DNA from: Desulfatibacillum sp.
GTDB taxonomy: Bacteria > Desulfobacterota > Desulfobacteria > Desulfobacterales > SpSt-501
DNA length: 64,000 nt
Reading direction: 5' to 3'
Assembly: GCA_020725555.1 (NCBI GenBank)
Contig: DYEU01000032.1
Location: 408,949 to 472,948 of the forward strand
This document shows, in pieces, positions 63,838-64,000 of the stretch. Numbering within the stretch: the first letter of the stretch is position 1; the number at the start of each line of letters is the position of its first letter. Below the pieces are notes generated by a model that did no database searches, was not told where the DNA came from, and worked only from the letters and a program-made list of their open reading frames with translations. The position numbers were made by a program, and so were the translations under genes.

Positions 63838-64000
63838 TCAGGGAGCGCGGCGGGCGAGTTCGCGGCAGGCCAGCACGATGTGCCGCGGGCCGAAGCCGTG
63901 CTTGTCGAAGAGGTAGTCCTGGTCGGCCACCTCCCCGAAGCGGTCGGGGACGCCGAGCCGCCGCACGCGCACGGGGTGGCGCTCGCTCAAGACCTCGCAC
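63838..64000 (-). CDS. transketolase C-terminal end (partial)
   Basis: The minus-strand frame entering from the right edge reads HPVRVRRLGVPDRFGEVAD, then DYLFDKHGFGPRHIVLACREL and a stop at 63838. The VPDRFGE and LFDKHGFG segments match the last helices and strands of the transketolase C-terminal domain, either of a full enzyme or of a split C-terminal subunit. Only 54 codons are visible. It converges on the glycosyltransferase gene, separated by 11 nt. The ORF track's 1003-codon minus frame that covers this area is a different, spurious frame. Confidence 0.75.
   Translation of the reverse strand, partial: CEVLSERHPVRVRRLGVPDRFGEVADQDYLFDKHGFGPRHIVLACRELARRAP

Overview
The window is about 64 kb of very GC-rich bacterial DNA (near 70 % G+C by eye), densely packed with operons. 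Neighbouring genes often overlap by 4 nt (ATGA). It contains no rRNA, tRNA or CRISPR array. A ferredoxin-dependent 2-oxoacid oxidoreductase, many carboxylate, peptide and amino-acid importers, CoA-transferases, and a kinase-like/BON/receiver fusion together suggest an anaerobic or facultative, metabolically versatile proteobacterium, most likely of the former Deltaproteobacteria (Desulfobacterota). That placement is inference, because no phylogenetic marker gene is present.

Layout. (1) 1-7.6 kb, plus strand: korDABC, a fused CoA-transferase and tctCBA, which looks like an uptake, activation and oxidation route for an organic acid. (2) 7.6-14.6 kb, plus: an arginine operon argG-carA-carB-argA plus a flavin-reductase-like gene. 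It is preceded by a 28-residue leader peptide with nine Arg codons and mutually exclusive antiterminator and terminator hairpins, which I read as a transcription attenuator. (3) 14.7-17.9 kb: an amidinotransferase (AGAT-like), divergent molybdenum-cofactor genes (moaB / mobA-moaE) and a DUF2177 membrane protein. (4) 18-26 kb, minus: radical SAM protein, patatin and an oligopeptide-type ABC importer with a fused double ATPase. (5) 26.2-28 kb, plus: a split CoA-transferase, paralogous to the fused one. (6) 28-39 kb: divergent operons, livKHMGF plus a class III aminotransferase (minus) and a Pot-type importer plus a nitrilase-family amidohydrolase (plus), plausibly both serving polyamine/4-aminobutyrate-type substrates.

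(7) 39-46.7 kb, minus: a seven-gene operon of a TetR regulator, a SulP anion transporter with a long hydrophilic insert, a kinase-like/BON/receiver fusion, two histidine kinases (one degenerate) and two stand-alone receivers. It starts at a promoter next to a 20-bp perfect operator palindrome. (8) 46.7-49.3 kb: a decayed island with lower G+C, holding an internally deleted ISNCY-type transposase, a YbjN-like gene and about 1.4 kb of unexplained DNA. (9) 49.3-54.9 kb: a metallo-hydrolase and, on the minus strand, argF-arcC-cpgS-like-eamA-NYN, probably citrulline/carbamoyl-phosphate catabolism, behind a promoter and a hairpin at the mRNA 5' end. (10) 55-58.5 kb: AhpD-like, BtpA, DSD1-type PLP enzyme and a YeeE/YedE pair. 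(11) 58.8-63.8 kb, plus: an unusual tight cluster of an acyltransferase-like/TraB fusion, its stand-alone paralogue, a radical SAM protein and a GT2 enzyme resembling mannosyl/glucosylglycerate synthases, followed by the end of a transketolase on the minus strand.

Two things most deserve a second look: the complete arginine-leader attenuator before argG, and the two poorly described gene sets (the SulP-relay operon and the TraB/GNAT/radical SAM/GT2 cluster). All calls come from reading motifs, gene order and base patterns. No database search was run.
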